Below, in pieces: positions 8,161 to 15,881 of a stretch of 38,426 nt of DNA. The position numbers and the translations under genes were made by a program. The stretch is from Bryobacter sp. (GTDB lineage Bacteria; Acidobacteriota; Terriglobia; Bryobacterales; Bryobacteraceae): the NCBI GenBank assembly GCA_025356215.1, contig JANXUM010000205.1, forward strand, positions 1 through 38,426, written 5' to 3'. Numbering within the stretch: the first letter of the stretch is position 1; the number at the start of each line of letters is the position of its first letter. The notes beneath the pieces are model-generated. The model worked only from the letters and a program-made list of their open reading frames with translations. It was not told the DNA's origin and searched no databases.

Positions 8161-9727
8161 TGTGTTCCTTATGCCTTGAAAGAATCAGGGGCAGGCGCTT
8201 GCCTGAAAAACCAACGTAGGGTTCCTGCCGTACCACCCGCACACTGTCGCCATGCTGCCATCCACGAACGGTAACCGCCCCTCCAAACAGACGACGGATG
8301 CGCCCGAGGAAAAAGTCCCTCACCGCCGTCTCGGACAGCTCCCCAAGCCGGGGATGAAATCGCAAAACGATCAGCGTGGCCCCCGTCGCGCGGTCGTCTT
8401 CCACAAGCTGATAATCGCCGGGCACGCCGCCAAACGCCGTCGGCAGGTCGTGTTCGAGAATCTGAAGAATATCGGTGCCAATCAGGGTCGTGCCGTGTCC
8501 GGTCAGCCGTCCGATACTGGACACATTCCGGACAAGCTTTCTGTAACCCAGCTTGCTGAATTCACACTGGCATGTCGCCGGAACGATCTCGCCAATGTCG
8601 TCGAGGTCGAGGTTGAGATACAACCGCGGCGTAACGGGCAGTAACGTTGTAAACAGCAGGGAGTTCACGGCCGCCGCCGAAAGCGGAGCGATGCGGCGGT
8701 GCGATATGGCGGCCAGGGAATCTTCCATTAAATGCATGGCGTCACTCTCGGGATAGTGCGAACAAGCAAAGCCGACGGAGCCGACGTCGTTCGTACGGTA
8801 GGCGGGCGCGCAACGGGCACCCGACTTTTGTATCGCTGCCCGTTTGCCAAGCGTGATGGGCTCTCCGCCGCCATGAAACGTCGTTCCGGAAAGGTCGATG
8901 CCAAGCTCTTGCGCCGCGGCCGACACATACACCGCTGTGCTGATGTTCGATAGGACAAAGCTGGCCCCGTGCCGGGCGATCCATCGGGCAACCGGCTTGA
9001 AATCGTGTGCCGGCAGGTACTCGGGGAACGGAGCTCGGACGCCAAGCATCCGGCTCTCCAGAACAAGGAGATTCGTCGCCAGCCGGTAATGCGCCGAGTC
9101 CCTCAACGTCCCGCCATCCGCGAACCATTGGTTAAGCCGCAGTCCGGCGCGGTGGTAGCGCACGGCGCTGGAAAACACATGCGGCGCGGGCAAGATCGGC
9201 ATGACCGCAACTTGTGGCTGCCCGTCCGCCTCAAACTCTCGCCGCACAATTGAGGGATACATCGCACGCCAGGTTAGGCAAGCACCCGATGCGTTGAACC
9301 GCGCCCGAATCCCGCTGGTCGTACCGCTCGACACTACCTCCCACGCACCATAGCCTGCGGGGTTAATGAAGCTCTTCTCGTCTGCGAAAATTTCCTGCCC
9401 GGAGCGGACAATCGGCTCGCGCCCCTTCAACTCCTGGTGCCTAAGATAAACTCCCGCCTGATGAATGGCGGCAAGGGCTGGCTCCAGGCCCTCCGTGCGC
9501 ACCAGCTTCTCAAAGTCTTCCCGCGTGCAGCCAGCCAGCCGAAACATAATTGCATAGGGATGCGTGGGATCGGCAAAGACAGTGCTGGCCAACAGCGCGA
9601 GAAAGCGCTCCGACCGGTGAACGATCTGATCCCGCACCAGGCTGTCCGGATCGGCAAGCTTGGGCTCGCGAACCATCTGAAGCAGCCCTCGCGCCATCCG
9701 GAAGTGGTAGTGAATCGCCTCAATCAT
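8150..9727 (-). CDS. PaaK-like adenylate-forming enzyme (acyl-CoA or acyl-protein ligase family)
   Basis: The 525-residue protein carries the adenylate-forming phosphate-binding motif VVSSGTTSGI (131-140). It also has the pattern GGGEPITLGKRAAI, then YRTNDVGSVGFACSH (A5-like), then LYLNLDLDDIGEIVP, then GRLTGHGTTLIGTDILQILE, as in phenylacetate-CoA ligase and LuxE-like families. The N-terminal 110 residues are helical and not recognised. The enzyme should activate a carboxylate with ATP to an acyl-adenylate; the acceptor (CoA, protein or other) is unknown. It overlaps the ATPase gene by 4 bp (ATGA) and the binding-protein gene by 11 bp. A ligase set inside a transporter operon suggests it acts on the imported compound or on a product of it. 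Substrate class is inference only. Confidence 0.8.
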   Translation of the reverse strand: MIEAIHYHFRMARGLLQMVREPKLADPDSLVRDQIVHRSERFLALLASTVFADPTHPYAIMFRLAGCTREDFEKLVRTEGLEPALAAIHQAGVYLRHQELKGREPIVRSGQEIFADEKSFINPAGYGAWEVVSSGTTSGIRARFNASGACLTWRAMYPSIVRREFEADGQPQVAVMPILPAPHVFSSAVRYHRAGLRLNQWFADGGTLRDSAHYRLATNLLVLESRMLGVRAPFPEYLPAHDFKPVARWIARHGASFVLSNISTAVYVSAAAQELGIDLSGTTFHGGGEPITLGKRAAIQKSGARCAPAYRTNDVGSVGFACSHYPESDAMHLMEDSLAAISHRRIAPLSAAAVNSLLFTTLLPVTPRLYLNLDLDDIGEIVPATCQCEFSKLGYRKLVRNVSSIGRLTGHGTTLIGTDILQILEHDLPTAFGGVPGDYQLVEDDRATGATLIVLRFHPRLGELSETAVRDFFLGRIRRLFGGAVTVRGWQHGDSVRVVRQEPYVGFSGKRLPLILSRHKEHNAP

Positions 9728-10488
9728 GCAACGCTTTGTCCAACTTCAACCCCGAGTTGCCGGTAAATGTCGCGCTTCATTTCAATAAACTCATCTCGCA
9801 AAAGGTCCGACAGGGTCCGGGGTCGCCAAAACGGGAGCCGGATGTCGGCGGCGATGCCCGCTCCGTTCAGGTTCATCACGATCACCCGATCGCTCAACAA
9901 GAGGGCCTCGTCCACGTCATGCGTGACAAATAGGACTGATCGCGCGGACTGTTGCCAAAGCGTCAGCAGTTCCATCTGTAAACTCAACCGATTTTGGACA
10001 TCAAGCGCGGCAAAGGGCTCATCCATCAACAGCAGCGCGGGATCGCCAAGAAAGGCGCGAATCACATTCACTCTCTGCTTCATGCCCGCAGATAACTGAT
10101 GAGGCCAATCCAGCTCCCGTCCGCCCAAGCCGAACTGGCGCAAAAGCGCCGCCGCTCTGCTCTCCCGTTCGCTGCGCGTAACCCCTCGCGTAGCCAGACC
10201 AAAGGCCGCATTGCTGACAATATTCATCCACGGAAACAGCCCATCCTCCTGAACAACCATTAACGCGCGTTCACTGGGATCCTGGACATCGGCGATCAAC
10301 TCGACCGAGCCGGAGCTTGGAGTGATCATTCCGGCGATCGTACGAAGCAGAGTTGTCTTCCCACAGCCACTCGGTCCCAAAATACTGACAAATTCGCCGT
10401 GTGCCGTATTTAACGACAACCGATGGATTACATTGACGCGAGCAGCTCCGGGGTAACAGACCGTTAAATTCGCGATCGATACCTTCAT
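9724..10488 (-). CDS. ABC transporter ATP-binding protein, SsuB/TauB-like
   Basis: The 254-residue ATPase shows Walker A GPSGCGKTT (38-46), Q-loop VVQEDGLFPW (78-87), signature LSAGMKQRV (132-140, with A in place of the usual G in LSGG), Walker B LLLMDEPFAALD (152-163) and switch histidine VTHDVDEA (188-195). Length and the FPW pattern after the Q-loop fit the nitrate/sulfonate/taurine importer class. The start is supported by AAGGA about 5 bp before the ATG. It is the first confidently recognised gene of the five-gene overlapping operon and should energise the fused permease encoded last. The ligase start overlaps its stop by 4 bp. Confidence 0.93.
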   Translation of the reverse strand: MKVSIANLTVCYPGAARVNVIHRLSLNTAHGEFVSILGPSGCGKTTLLRTIAGMITPSSGSVELIADVQDPSERALMVVQEDGLFPWMNIVSNAAFGLATRGVTRSERESRAAALLRQFGLGGRELDWPHQLSAGMKQRVNVIRAFLGDPALLLMDEPFAALDVQNRLSLQMELLTLWQQSARSVLFVTHDVDEALLLSDRVIVMNLNGAGIAADIRLPFWRPRTLSDLLRDEFIEMKRDIYRQLGVEVGQSVA

Positions 10489-10527
10489 GAATCCTTAATT
10501 ATACGCCGACGCTCCCCCCTCAACCTC

Positions 10528-10869
10528 TCACATACCTCGATCTTCATCAATCAGGTAAAGCCCCCAAGTTCGAAGAACGCAATTCCAATCATCCGTGTTC
10601 GTCCGGTGCGCCAGGCCAAGCCTGGCTGATTTAGTGAGATGAAAAGGGCTCACCATGTAAATTGCCGATTCAACATGTAGCCAATCGAGCGGCCTGCGTG
10701 GTAACGCGCATGCCGAAGCCTCGAACGGCAAACCTGTGAGCCGCAGCGCAAGCGAACTCGTTCCGGCCTCGTTACAAAATGCAAGTGGCCAGTCCGCCGG
10801 ATTTGGATGAAGCAAGTCAATCTCAGATACTGAAGCCATAATTGCGGACCATTGCACAGTAAGTATCAA
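10528..10869 (-). CDS. Small hypothetical protein upstream of the ABC operon
   Basis: An ORF of 113 codons, or 103 if it starts at the second methionine at 10839 (MASVSEIDLLHPNPADWPL). No motif, signal peptide or membrane segment is recognised; the composition is ordinary globular, with HPNPADWPLAFCNEAG and a C-terminal WGLYLIDEDRGM. It is on the same strand as the ATPase and stops 39 bp before it, so it could be the first gene of the operon. No convincing ribosome-binding site precedes either start. It may equally be a chance open frame in the leader region. Homologues in related operons would decide. Confidence 0.35.
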   Translation of the reverse strand: MILTVQWSAIMASVSEIDLLHPNPADWPLAFCNEAGTSSLALRLTGLPFEASACALPRRPLDWLHVESAIYMVSPFHLTKSARLGLAHRTNTDDWNCVLRTWGLYLIDEDRGM

Positions 10870-10959
10870 TTGGATGACTTGATTTCAGTGTTAGTTATGG
10901 AGGGGGTCTTCACCGGATGAAAGACGTTCCGTTGCCAGCTTGGCCATCCCGAAGACGCG

Positions 10960-10995
10960 GTCCCGCAAAGGTTTTCACGGCGGGACTTTGCCCGC
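10960..10995 (-). promoter_or_regulatory. Overlapping inverted repeats just after the kinase stop (possible terminator or attenuator)
   Basis: GTCCCGC (10960-10966) pairs perfectly with GCGGGAC (10980-10986). The same GCGGG (10980-10984) also pairs with CCCGC (10991-10995) across a 6-nt loop. The two hairpins exclude each other. They lie directly downstream of the kinase stop on the minus strand and upstream of the small ORF and ABC operon. No U-tract follows, so intrinsic termination is unproven; folding was judged by eye only. Confidence 0.3.
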
Positions 10996-10996
10996 A

Positions 10997-11443
10997 CTAC
11001 CCGCCGACGGTCCTGACCTCGTCAAACCCCTCCGCCACTGTCGGCATCTGCATCGCCTCATGCATCTTGCGGATGGCTTCTTCCGGCACTTGGCGCTTCC
11101 GGCCCCGGTTGCGCTCCAGGGCCACGGCCAGCGGCACATCGAAATACATTGCTTCAACGCGCGCGTTAAACTTCTTCGCCGCCTGAAGCCACGACCGCCG
11201 ATCGCGCCAGCGCAGATTGGTCGCGTCGATGATTGTTGTCATTGGTCCGATTTCCAGCCGCGCCCGCAGCACATGCCGCATTGCGGCAAAAACATGACGG
11301 TGGATATCCTGATTCGATTCGTCGCCGCTCAGCATTACCCGGAACTCGTCCGAGCTGAGGACCTGACAATTCTGCTCCTTGGCCCACGTCGATTTTCCCG
11401 ACCCGGGCACTCCCACCAGCACAATCACCCGCGCCTGTGTCAC
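10997..11443 (-). CDS. AAA_33/zeta-toxin-like P-loop kinase (small nucleotide or polynucleotide kinase-like ATPase)
   Basis: The 148-residue product has an early P-loop, LVGVPGSGKSTWA (9-21), followed by VLSSDEFR (the DxxR pattern of this group), TTIIDATNLRWRDRRSWL (Walker B-like, with the DATN motif common to AAA_33 and polynucleotide kinase-type proteins) and an arginine-rich lid AVALERNRGRKRQVPEEAI. Such proteins phosphorylate small molecules or nucleic-acid ends, or are the toxin half of zeta systems. No antitoxin is adjacent and the ORF is of normal length for stand-alone members, so a housekeeping kinase is more likely. The start codon is GTG at 11443, almost touching the possible start of the divergent membrane protein gene. 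Confidence 0.8.
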   Translation of the reverse strand: MTQARVIVLVGVPGSGKSTWAKEQNCQVLSSDEFRVMLSGDESNQDIHRHVFAAMRHVLRARLEIGPMTTIIDATNLRWRDRRSWLQAAKKFNARVEAMYFDVPLAVALERNRGRKRQVPEEAIRKMHEAMQMPTVAEGFDEVRTVGG

Positions 11444-12732
11444 TCTTTGAAATTAGAACAAGTTTGACCCTGCGCAGCAAATTCATTTGGCTCTCGCTGT
11501 TTCTTCTCCCCGTGGCTTGGCAGCTTTGGGTCTGGCCTTACGCCGGGCTTGCCGATAACGGCGACTTCGCCAAAGTGGCGGGCCGCTTCGGCCTGAGCGC
11601 CATCGACCCCGGCGGACAAAAGACATTCCATTTCTTCGAGCGACTTTGGCTGCGCGACGCGGGCGCGGTTTGGGTCAGCCCTTATTGGGGTGTCGAGGTG
11701 TGGCTCGCCCAGGCCGCGCTCTCTCTAACCCCCGCCAATCCTTTCGATATCCGTTGGCTCGGTCTGCTCCATGCAGCGATCTTTGGTGCATTCGCTTGGC
11801 TGATACTCACCAAGAATCCAATCGCGAATCTCTTCGCCATTCTCGCCTTCACCGACGCCGCTTACGTGACTTACTTCCAGAGCTTTTACTTCGACACCGC
11901 CAGCCTGCTGTTCCTCCTGCTCTTTTTTGCCGCCTGGCTGCGCGGGGCCCCGATCGCATTGACCATCGCCGCGCTGGGCTTTGCCTTATCCAAAGGACCG
12001 CACGCCCCCGCCGCGTTGCTACTGGCCGCGCTGCTTCTGGCCCAACGCCGCTGGAGCTTTGCCCCCGCTGCTTTGGCCTTGCTGCTCGGCGGCGCGTACA
12101 TGCTCAGTCAGACCCGCGATGAGTACAAGGCCACCGCCTACTACAACCTCGCTTTCTTTAAGCTCGGCCTGCTCGATCCCGCCGCGCTCGATGCCCTTAA
12201 AATCCGCCCTGAAGACCGCAAGCTGCTTGGCACCAATGCCTTCGAGCCCCAAAGCCCCGCGCAAAGCGAGGCATGGCTCAAAAACTTCTTCCCTACCGGC
12301 GGCTACCGCAACGCCGCCGCCTACTACATCGGGCACCCACGGATTGCCGCCAAAGTCCTCTACTCCGATCTCGTCAACGAGGCGCCTCAGATCCGCGCGG
12401 TCAACCTCGGCAACTACGAGCGCTCAACCGGATTTCGCTACTGCACGCTGTCCAAAAGCTTCGGCTGGTGGAGCGGTCTCAAAAGCTGGCTATTCCGCGT
12501 CGCGCCTTGGCATGTCTTTATCGTTTTGCCCATCGCCAGCCTACTGGCTTGGCGGCAGCCCGCTCTGCGCTGGCCGCTGTTGGGTGTGATTGGCGTAGGC
12601 GGTTACGAGTTCGCCGTCGCCTCGCTGGCCGACGCCTGCGAGACGTATCGCCACTTGCTGCTCTTCCACGTCTGTTACGACTTGCTGCTGCTTTTCGCCG
12701 TCATCGAATCGAAACGCGATCCCCAGCTATGA
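11437..12732 (+). CDS. Polytopic membrane protein, possibly a WsfD-type glycan hexosyltransferase
   Basis: The product is largely hydrophobic, with roughly eight to ten membrane segments (FIWLSLFLLPVAWQLWVWPY, LLHAAIFGAFAWLILT, AAYVTYFQSFYFDTASLLFLL and others). An early periplasmic-type motif, GLADNGDFAKVAGRFGL, resembles what is seen in membrane proteins annotated as WsfD-like glycan transferases. That link is weak and from memory. The ORF opens with GTG at 11437, overlapping the divergent kinase start; TTG at 11464 (MTLRSKFIWL) is a natural alternative. Its stop lies 6 bp before the next gene, so it probably leads a run with the LPG-synthase-like protein, LmbE-like deacetylase and SelA. 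Confidence 0.7.
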   Translation: MSLFEIRTSLTLRSKFIWLSLFLLPVAWQLWVWPYAGLADNGDFAKVAGRFGLSAIDPGGQKTFHFFERLWLRDAGAVWVSPYWGVEVWLAQAALSLTPANPFDIRWLGLLHAAIFGAFAWLILTKNPIANLFAILAFTDAAYVTYFQSFYFDTASLLFLLLFFAAWLRGAPIALTIAALGFALSKGPHAPAALLLAALLLAQRRWSFAPAALALLLGGAYMLSQTRDEYKATAYYNLAFFKLGLLDPAALDALKIRPEDRKLLGTNAFEPQSPAQSEAWLKNFFPTGGYRNAAAYYIGHPRIAAKVLYSDLVNEAPQIRAVNLGNYERSTGFRYCTLSKSFGWWSGLKSWLFRVAPWHVFIVLPIASLLAWRQPALRWPLLGVIGVGGYEFAVASLADACETYRHLLLFHVCYDLLLLFAVIESKRDPQL

Positions 12733-12738
12733 TGGGAC

Positions 12739-13734
12739 TTGATTCGTAAAAAGCTGGGCTGGCAGGGCATTCTACTGCTGGTGCTGACTAACCTTGCATC
12801 GCTGGGCGTTCTGGCATGGGTGCTGCACGACGTCCAGATTGCCGAACTCTGGACAGAGATCAAGCAGATGCACTGGGGATGGGTGGCCGCAGCCGCCGTC
12901 AGCGACATTCTCGTCTACGTGTTCCAAGGCTGGCGCTGGAGCATTCTGCTGCGCCCGGTCGCCAATATCCCGATGATGCGCAGCGTGCGCGCCATCTATG
13001 TCGGCCTCTATGCAAACGAGGTGCTGCCCTTCCGCACCGGCGAAATCATCCGCTGCTACCTGATCTCGCGCTGGGGGCACCTGCCCTTCAGCGTCGTGCT
13101 ATCCAGCATCGCGATCGAACGCATCTTCGATGGTCTTTGGCTGGTGCTCTATCTCAGCCTCGTGGTGCAGTTTGTCGATCTACCGCGCCGCATCCGAGAT
13201 GGCGGCTATTTCCTGATTCTGGTTGTGGCCATCCTTGCCTTGCTTCTCGGCTTCATCATCGCCTTTCAGGCGAAAGCCAAGCAGTTGGCCGCGCGCTGGA
13301 ACTGGGGCGACAAAGCCACCGTCTTCATTGAAGACCTCCAAGCCATGGGCGGCTCTCGCAGCTTTTTTCTTTCCTGGATGGCCAGTCTGCCGCACCTGCT
13401 GGCGATGACCGTGCCAATCTATTGCGTGATCCGCGCCTACGGGCTGATCGGCTTTACACTCTGGGACGCTGCTGTTATCAATGTCATCGTACGCTTGGGC
13501 ACGGTGGTGCCGGGGGCGCCGGGCAACCTGGGCGTCTACCAAGGCCTGATCGTGTTCGCGCTGCTCTTCTTCGGCATCGATCAGGACGTCGCCAAACGAT
13601 TTAGCGTCATCGTGTGGGGAATTGTCACACTCCCGCTGCTCATCGCAGGCTTCGTTGCCCTGTCGGTGACCGGCTTCCAATTGCGCGACTTACAAGAGAG
13701 CGCCAGCAACCAATCCGACGACCATCTAAAATAG
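12739..13734 (+). CDS. Lysylphosphatidylglycerol synthase transmembrane-domain (YbhN/AglD-like) protein
   Basis: The 331-residue integral membrane protein has about eight hydrophobic segments and family patterns: VFQGWRWSILLRP, YVGLYANEVLPFRTGEIIRCYLI (the conserved N-x-hydrophobic-P-x-R-x-GE region), SIAIERIFDGLWLVL, and GTVVPGAPGNLGVYQG near the C-terminus. These are marks of the LPG_synthase_TM/UPF0104 family. The cytosolic lysyl-transferase domain of full MprF is absent, so the role is probably lipid or glycolipid flipping or membrane-linked transfer rather than lysine addition. The start is TTG, preceded by the purine-rich GATGGGA. It follows the WsfD-like gene closely and precedes the LmbE-like gene by 6 bp, consistent with an envelope glycolipid operon. 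Confidence 0.85.
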   Translation: MIRKKLGWQGILLLVLTNLASLGVLAWVLHDVQIAELWTEIKQMHWGWVAAAAVSDILVYVFQGWRWSILLRPVANIPMMRSVRAIYVGLYANEVLPFRTGEIIRCYLISRWGHLPFSVVLSSIAIERIFDGLWLVLYLSLVVQFVDLPRRIRDGGYFLILVVAILALLLGFIIAFQAKAKQLAARWNWGDKATVFIEDLQAMGGSRSFFLSWMASLPHLLAMTVPIYCVIRAYGLIGFTLWDAAVINVIVRLGTVVPGAPGNLGVYQGLIVFALLFFGIDQDVAKRFSVIVWGIVTLPLLIAGFVALSVTGFQLRDLQESASNQSDDHLK

Positions 13735-13740
13735 GCAGCA

Positions 13741-14598
13741 ATGCGCTTACTTCTTTTCGGACTGATGTCCGCCGCCATCCTATCCGCCCAAATTCGGGTG
13801 ATTGCATTTGGAGCCCACCCGGATGACTGCGATATTGGTTCGGCCGGTCTGGCCGCCAAGTTTGCCGCCATGGGCCACAAGGTGAAATTTGTGGCGCTCA
13901 CCAATGGAGACGCCGGGCATCAAACGACGGGCGGCGGTGCGCTGGCCATGCGGCGCCGGGCCGAGGCGATGGAAGCCGGTCGCCGTCTCGGGGTTGAATA
14001 CGAAGTTCTCGACAATCACGATGGCGAACTCTTTCCCACACTCGACGTGCGTTTGCAGGTGATCCGCCGCATCCGCCAGTGGAATGCCGACATCGTCCTA
14101 TCGCCGCGCCCGAACGATTATCATCCCGACCATCGCAACACGGGTCTCGTCGTCCAGGACGCGGCGTTCATGGTCACCGTTCCCAATGTCGCGCCTGACA
14201 CTCCGGCGATCAAAAAGAACCCCGTGTTTCTTCACTATCAGGACCGCTTCCTGAAGCCCGAGCCCTTTCATCCGGACATCGCCATCGACATCAGCGACAC
14301 CTTTGAAAAGAAGATCGACGCGCTTGACGCGCACGAGAGCCAAGTCTACGAGTGGTTGCCGTGGGTGGGCCAGATGCCGGGCGGTGTGCCGACCGGCAAA
14401 GCCGAGCGCCGCGCTTGGCTGAAGGAGACCCGCACCCGCACCATCCCCCCCGCTATCCGCACCGCACTGGAGAAGTGGTACGGAAAAGAACGGGCCGCGA
14501 AAGTTGTGCAGGCCGAAGCGTTTGAGCTCTCCGAGTACGGCAGCCAACCGGACGAAGCCCTCCTGCGTAAGCTTTTCCCGATGGTCGGACAGAAGTAG
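13741..14598 (+). CDS. LmbE/PIG-L family zinc-dependent deacetylase
   Basis: The 285-residue protein has a short hydrophobic start (MRLLLFGLMSAAILSAQ), likely an export signal, followed directly by the zinc-site motif FGAHPDDCDIG (24-34) and, further on, RPNDYHPDHRNTG, whose HPDH supplies another metal ligand. These are hallmark motifs of the LmbE/PIG-L family, which removes N-acetyl groups from GlcNAc-containing lipids or thiols. An exported form would act on envelope or environmental sugars. The stop codon TAG overlaps the selA start by one base, so the two are translationally coupled, although a functional link between them is not obvious. Confidence 0.9.
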   Translation: MRLLLFGLMSAAILSAQIRVIAFGAHPDDCDIGSAGLAAKFAAMGHKVKFVALTNGDAGHQTTGGGALAMRRRAEAMEAGRRLGVEYEVLDNHDGELFPTLDVRLQVIRRIRQWNADIVLSPRPNDYHPDHRNTGLVVQDAAFMVTVPNVAPDTPAIKKNPVFLHYQDRFLKPEPFHPDIAIDISDTFEKKIDALDAHESQVYEWLPWVGQMPGGVPTGKAERRAWLKETRTRTIPPAIRTALEKWYGKERAAKVVQAEAFELSEYGSQPDEALLRKLFPMVGQK

Positions 14599-15881
14599 TG
14601 GATCGAGCGGCGATACCGTCGGTGGACCGTCTGGCGCGCGATCTAGCAGCCACCTTTCCCCACATCGCCCGCGAGCGGATCGTGTCCATCTCCCGCGCTG
14701 TCGTAGAGGCGGCGCGAGAGAACGAGATCGGGATTGAAGACATCGACACGGAGGTGCGTGACCGCTTACGGCGCTTGGCCGAGCCAACGCTGAAACGCGT
14801 CATCAACGCCACGGGGGTTGTGCTCCACACCAATCTCGGTCGAGCCCCGTTGCGCGAGTTTCAGCCGGTCGCCGGATATTCAAATCTCGAGTACGATTTG
14901 GCCACCGGCAAGCGCGGGCGTCGCGACGAGCACTACGTGCCGCTGTTGCAGGAATTGCTGGGTGCCGCCGCGATTGCCGTCAACAACAATGCCGCCGCCA
15001 CATTTCTGGTGCTGCGCGCGTTGGCGGAGGGCGGGGAAGCAATCGTCAGCCGCGGCGAGTTAATCGAGATCGGCGACGGCTTCCGCATCCCCGACATCAT
15101 GGCCCAGAGCGGCGCCCGCCTGCGAGAAGTGGGCACAACCAATCGCACTCACTTGACCGATTACGAGCGCGCCATCAATCCCGAGACGCGTCTTTTGATG
15201 CGAGTCCATCCCAGCAACTTTCACCAGACCGGTTTTGTGGGCAAGCCCAATCTTCACGAGCTTTGCGAGCTGGGGAAGCGGAGCGGCGTCCCCGTTTATG
15301 AGGACTTGGGCAGCGGATGCCTGGTTGACCTTAAGCCTTACGGCATCGACGAGCCGTTGGTGGCTGACAGCCTTAAGGCGGGCGCAAGCATCGTCTCGTT
15401 CTCCTGTGACAAACTTCTGGGCGGGCCGCAGGCGGGCATTATTGCCGGGGACGCGATGCTGATCGGACGGATCCGCAGCCATCCCATGTATCGCGCCCTG
15501 CGCTTGGATAAGCTCGCGGTTCAGGCTCTGTCGGACTCGCTGCGCGCTCTGGCCCTAGGGGACCTCGGCAGCCTGCCCGGCTTGCGAATGATGATGACCC
15601 CGCCCGAGGAGATCCGGCAAAGGGCGGCAAAGCTGATCGAAGCGATTCCAGGCGCAACGGTCATCGAAGGCGAAAGCGTGCTCGGCGGAGGCTCCACTCC
15701 CGATCAATGCATCCCCACCTGGCTAGTCGCGATTTCAGGCCACGCCTCGAGCCTCGAAAAACGGTTTCGCGCCAGCGACCCTCCGGTCGTGGCGCGAATT
15801 GAAAAAGATCGGCTGCTGATCGATCTAAGAACTGTGTTTGCAGCCGATGACGCCCTGCTGGCCGCGTTGCTGAAAGGCTAG
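14598..15881 (+). CDS. selA: L-seryl-tRNA(Sec) selenium transferase
   Basis: The 427-residue protein aligns by eye along its length with bacterial SelA: VINATGVVLHTNLGRAPL, AVNNNAAATFLVLRAL, VSRGELIEIGDGFRIPDIM, REVGTTNRTHLTDYERAI, YEDLGSGCLVDL, and the PLP-lysine segment VSFSCDKLLGGPQAGII. SelA converts Ser-tRNA(Sec) to Sec-tRNA(Sec) using selenophosphate. The N-terminal tRNA-binding part is present and the length is only slightly below that of E. coli SelA. The start is GTG, overlapping the lmbE-like stop. No selB, selD or tRNA-Sec gene is visible in this window. The stop overlaps that of efp on the opposite strand within CTAG. Confidence 0.93.
   Translation: MDRAAIPSVDRLARDLAATFPHIARERIVSISRAVVEAARENEIGIEDIDTEVRDRLRRLAEPTLKRVINATGVVLHTNLGRAPLREFQPVAGYSNLEYDLATGKRGRRDEHYVPLLQELLGAAAIAVNNNAAATFLVLRALAEGGEAIVSRGELIEIGDGFRIPDIMAQSGARLREVGTTNRTHLTDYERAINPETRLLMRVHPSNFHQTGFVGKPNLHELCELGKRSGVPVYEDLGSGCLVDLKPYGIDEPLVADSLKAGASIVSFSCDKLLGGPQAGIIAGDAMLIGRIRSHPMYRALRLDKLAVQALSDSLRALALGDLGSLPGLRMMMTPPEEIRQRAAKLIEAIPGATVIEGESVLGGGSTPDQCIPTWLVAISGHASSLEKRFRASDPPVVARIEKDRLLIDLRTVFAADDALLAALLKG

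Noticed and set aside
10498-10503. TATAAT on the minus strand just upstream of the ATPase gene
   Set aside because: It is only 10 bp from the ATG and partly overlaps the RBS zone; with no -35 at suitable spacing it would give an essentially leaderless message despite a good RBS.
10917-11186. 89-codon plus-strand ORF
   Set aside because: Mostly antisense to the kinase gene, no recognisable motif and no ribosome-binding site of note beyond a chance GGAGGG far upstream.
10997-11443. Possible zeta-type toxin of a toxin-antitoxin pair
   Set aside because: No small antitoxin gene is adjacent and the sequence fits general AAA_33 kinases as well.
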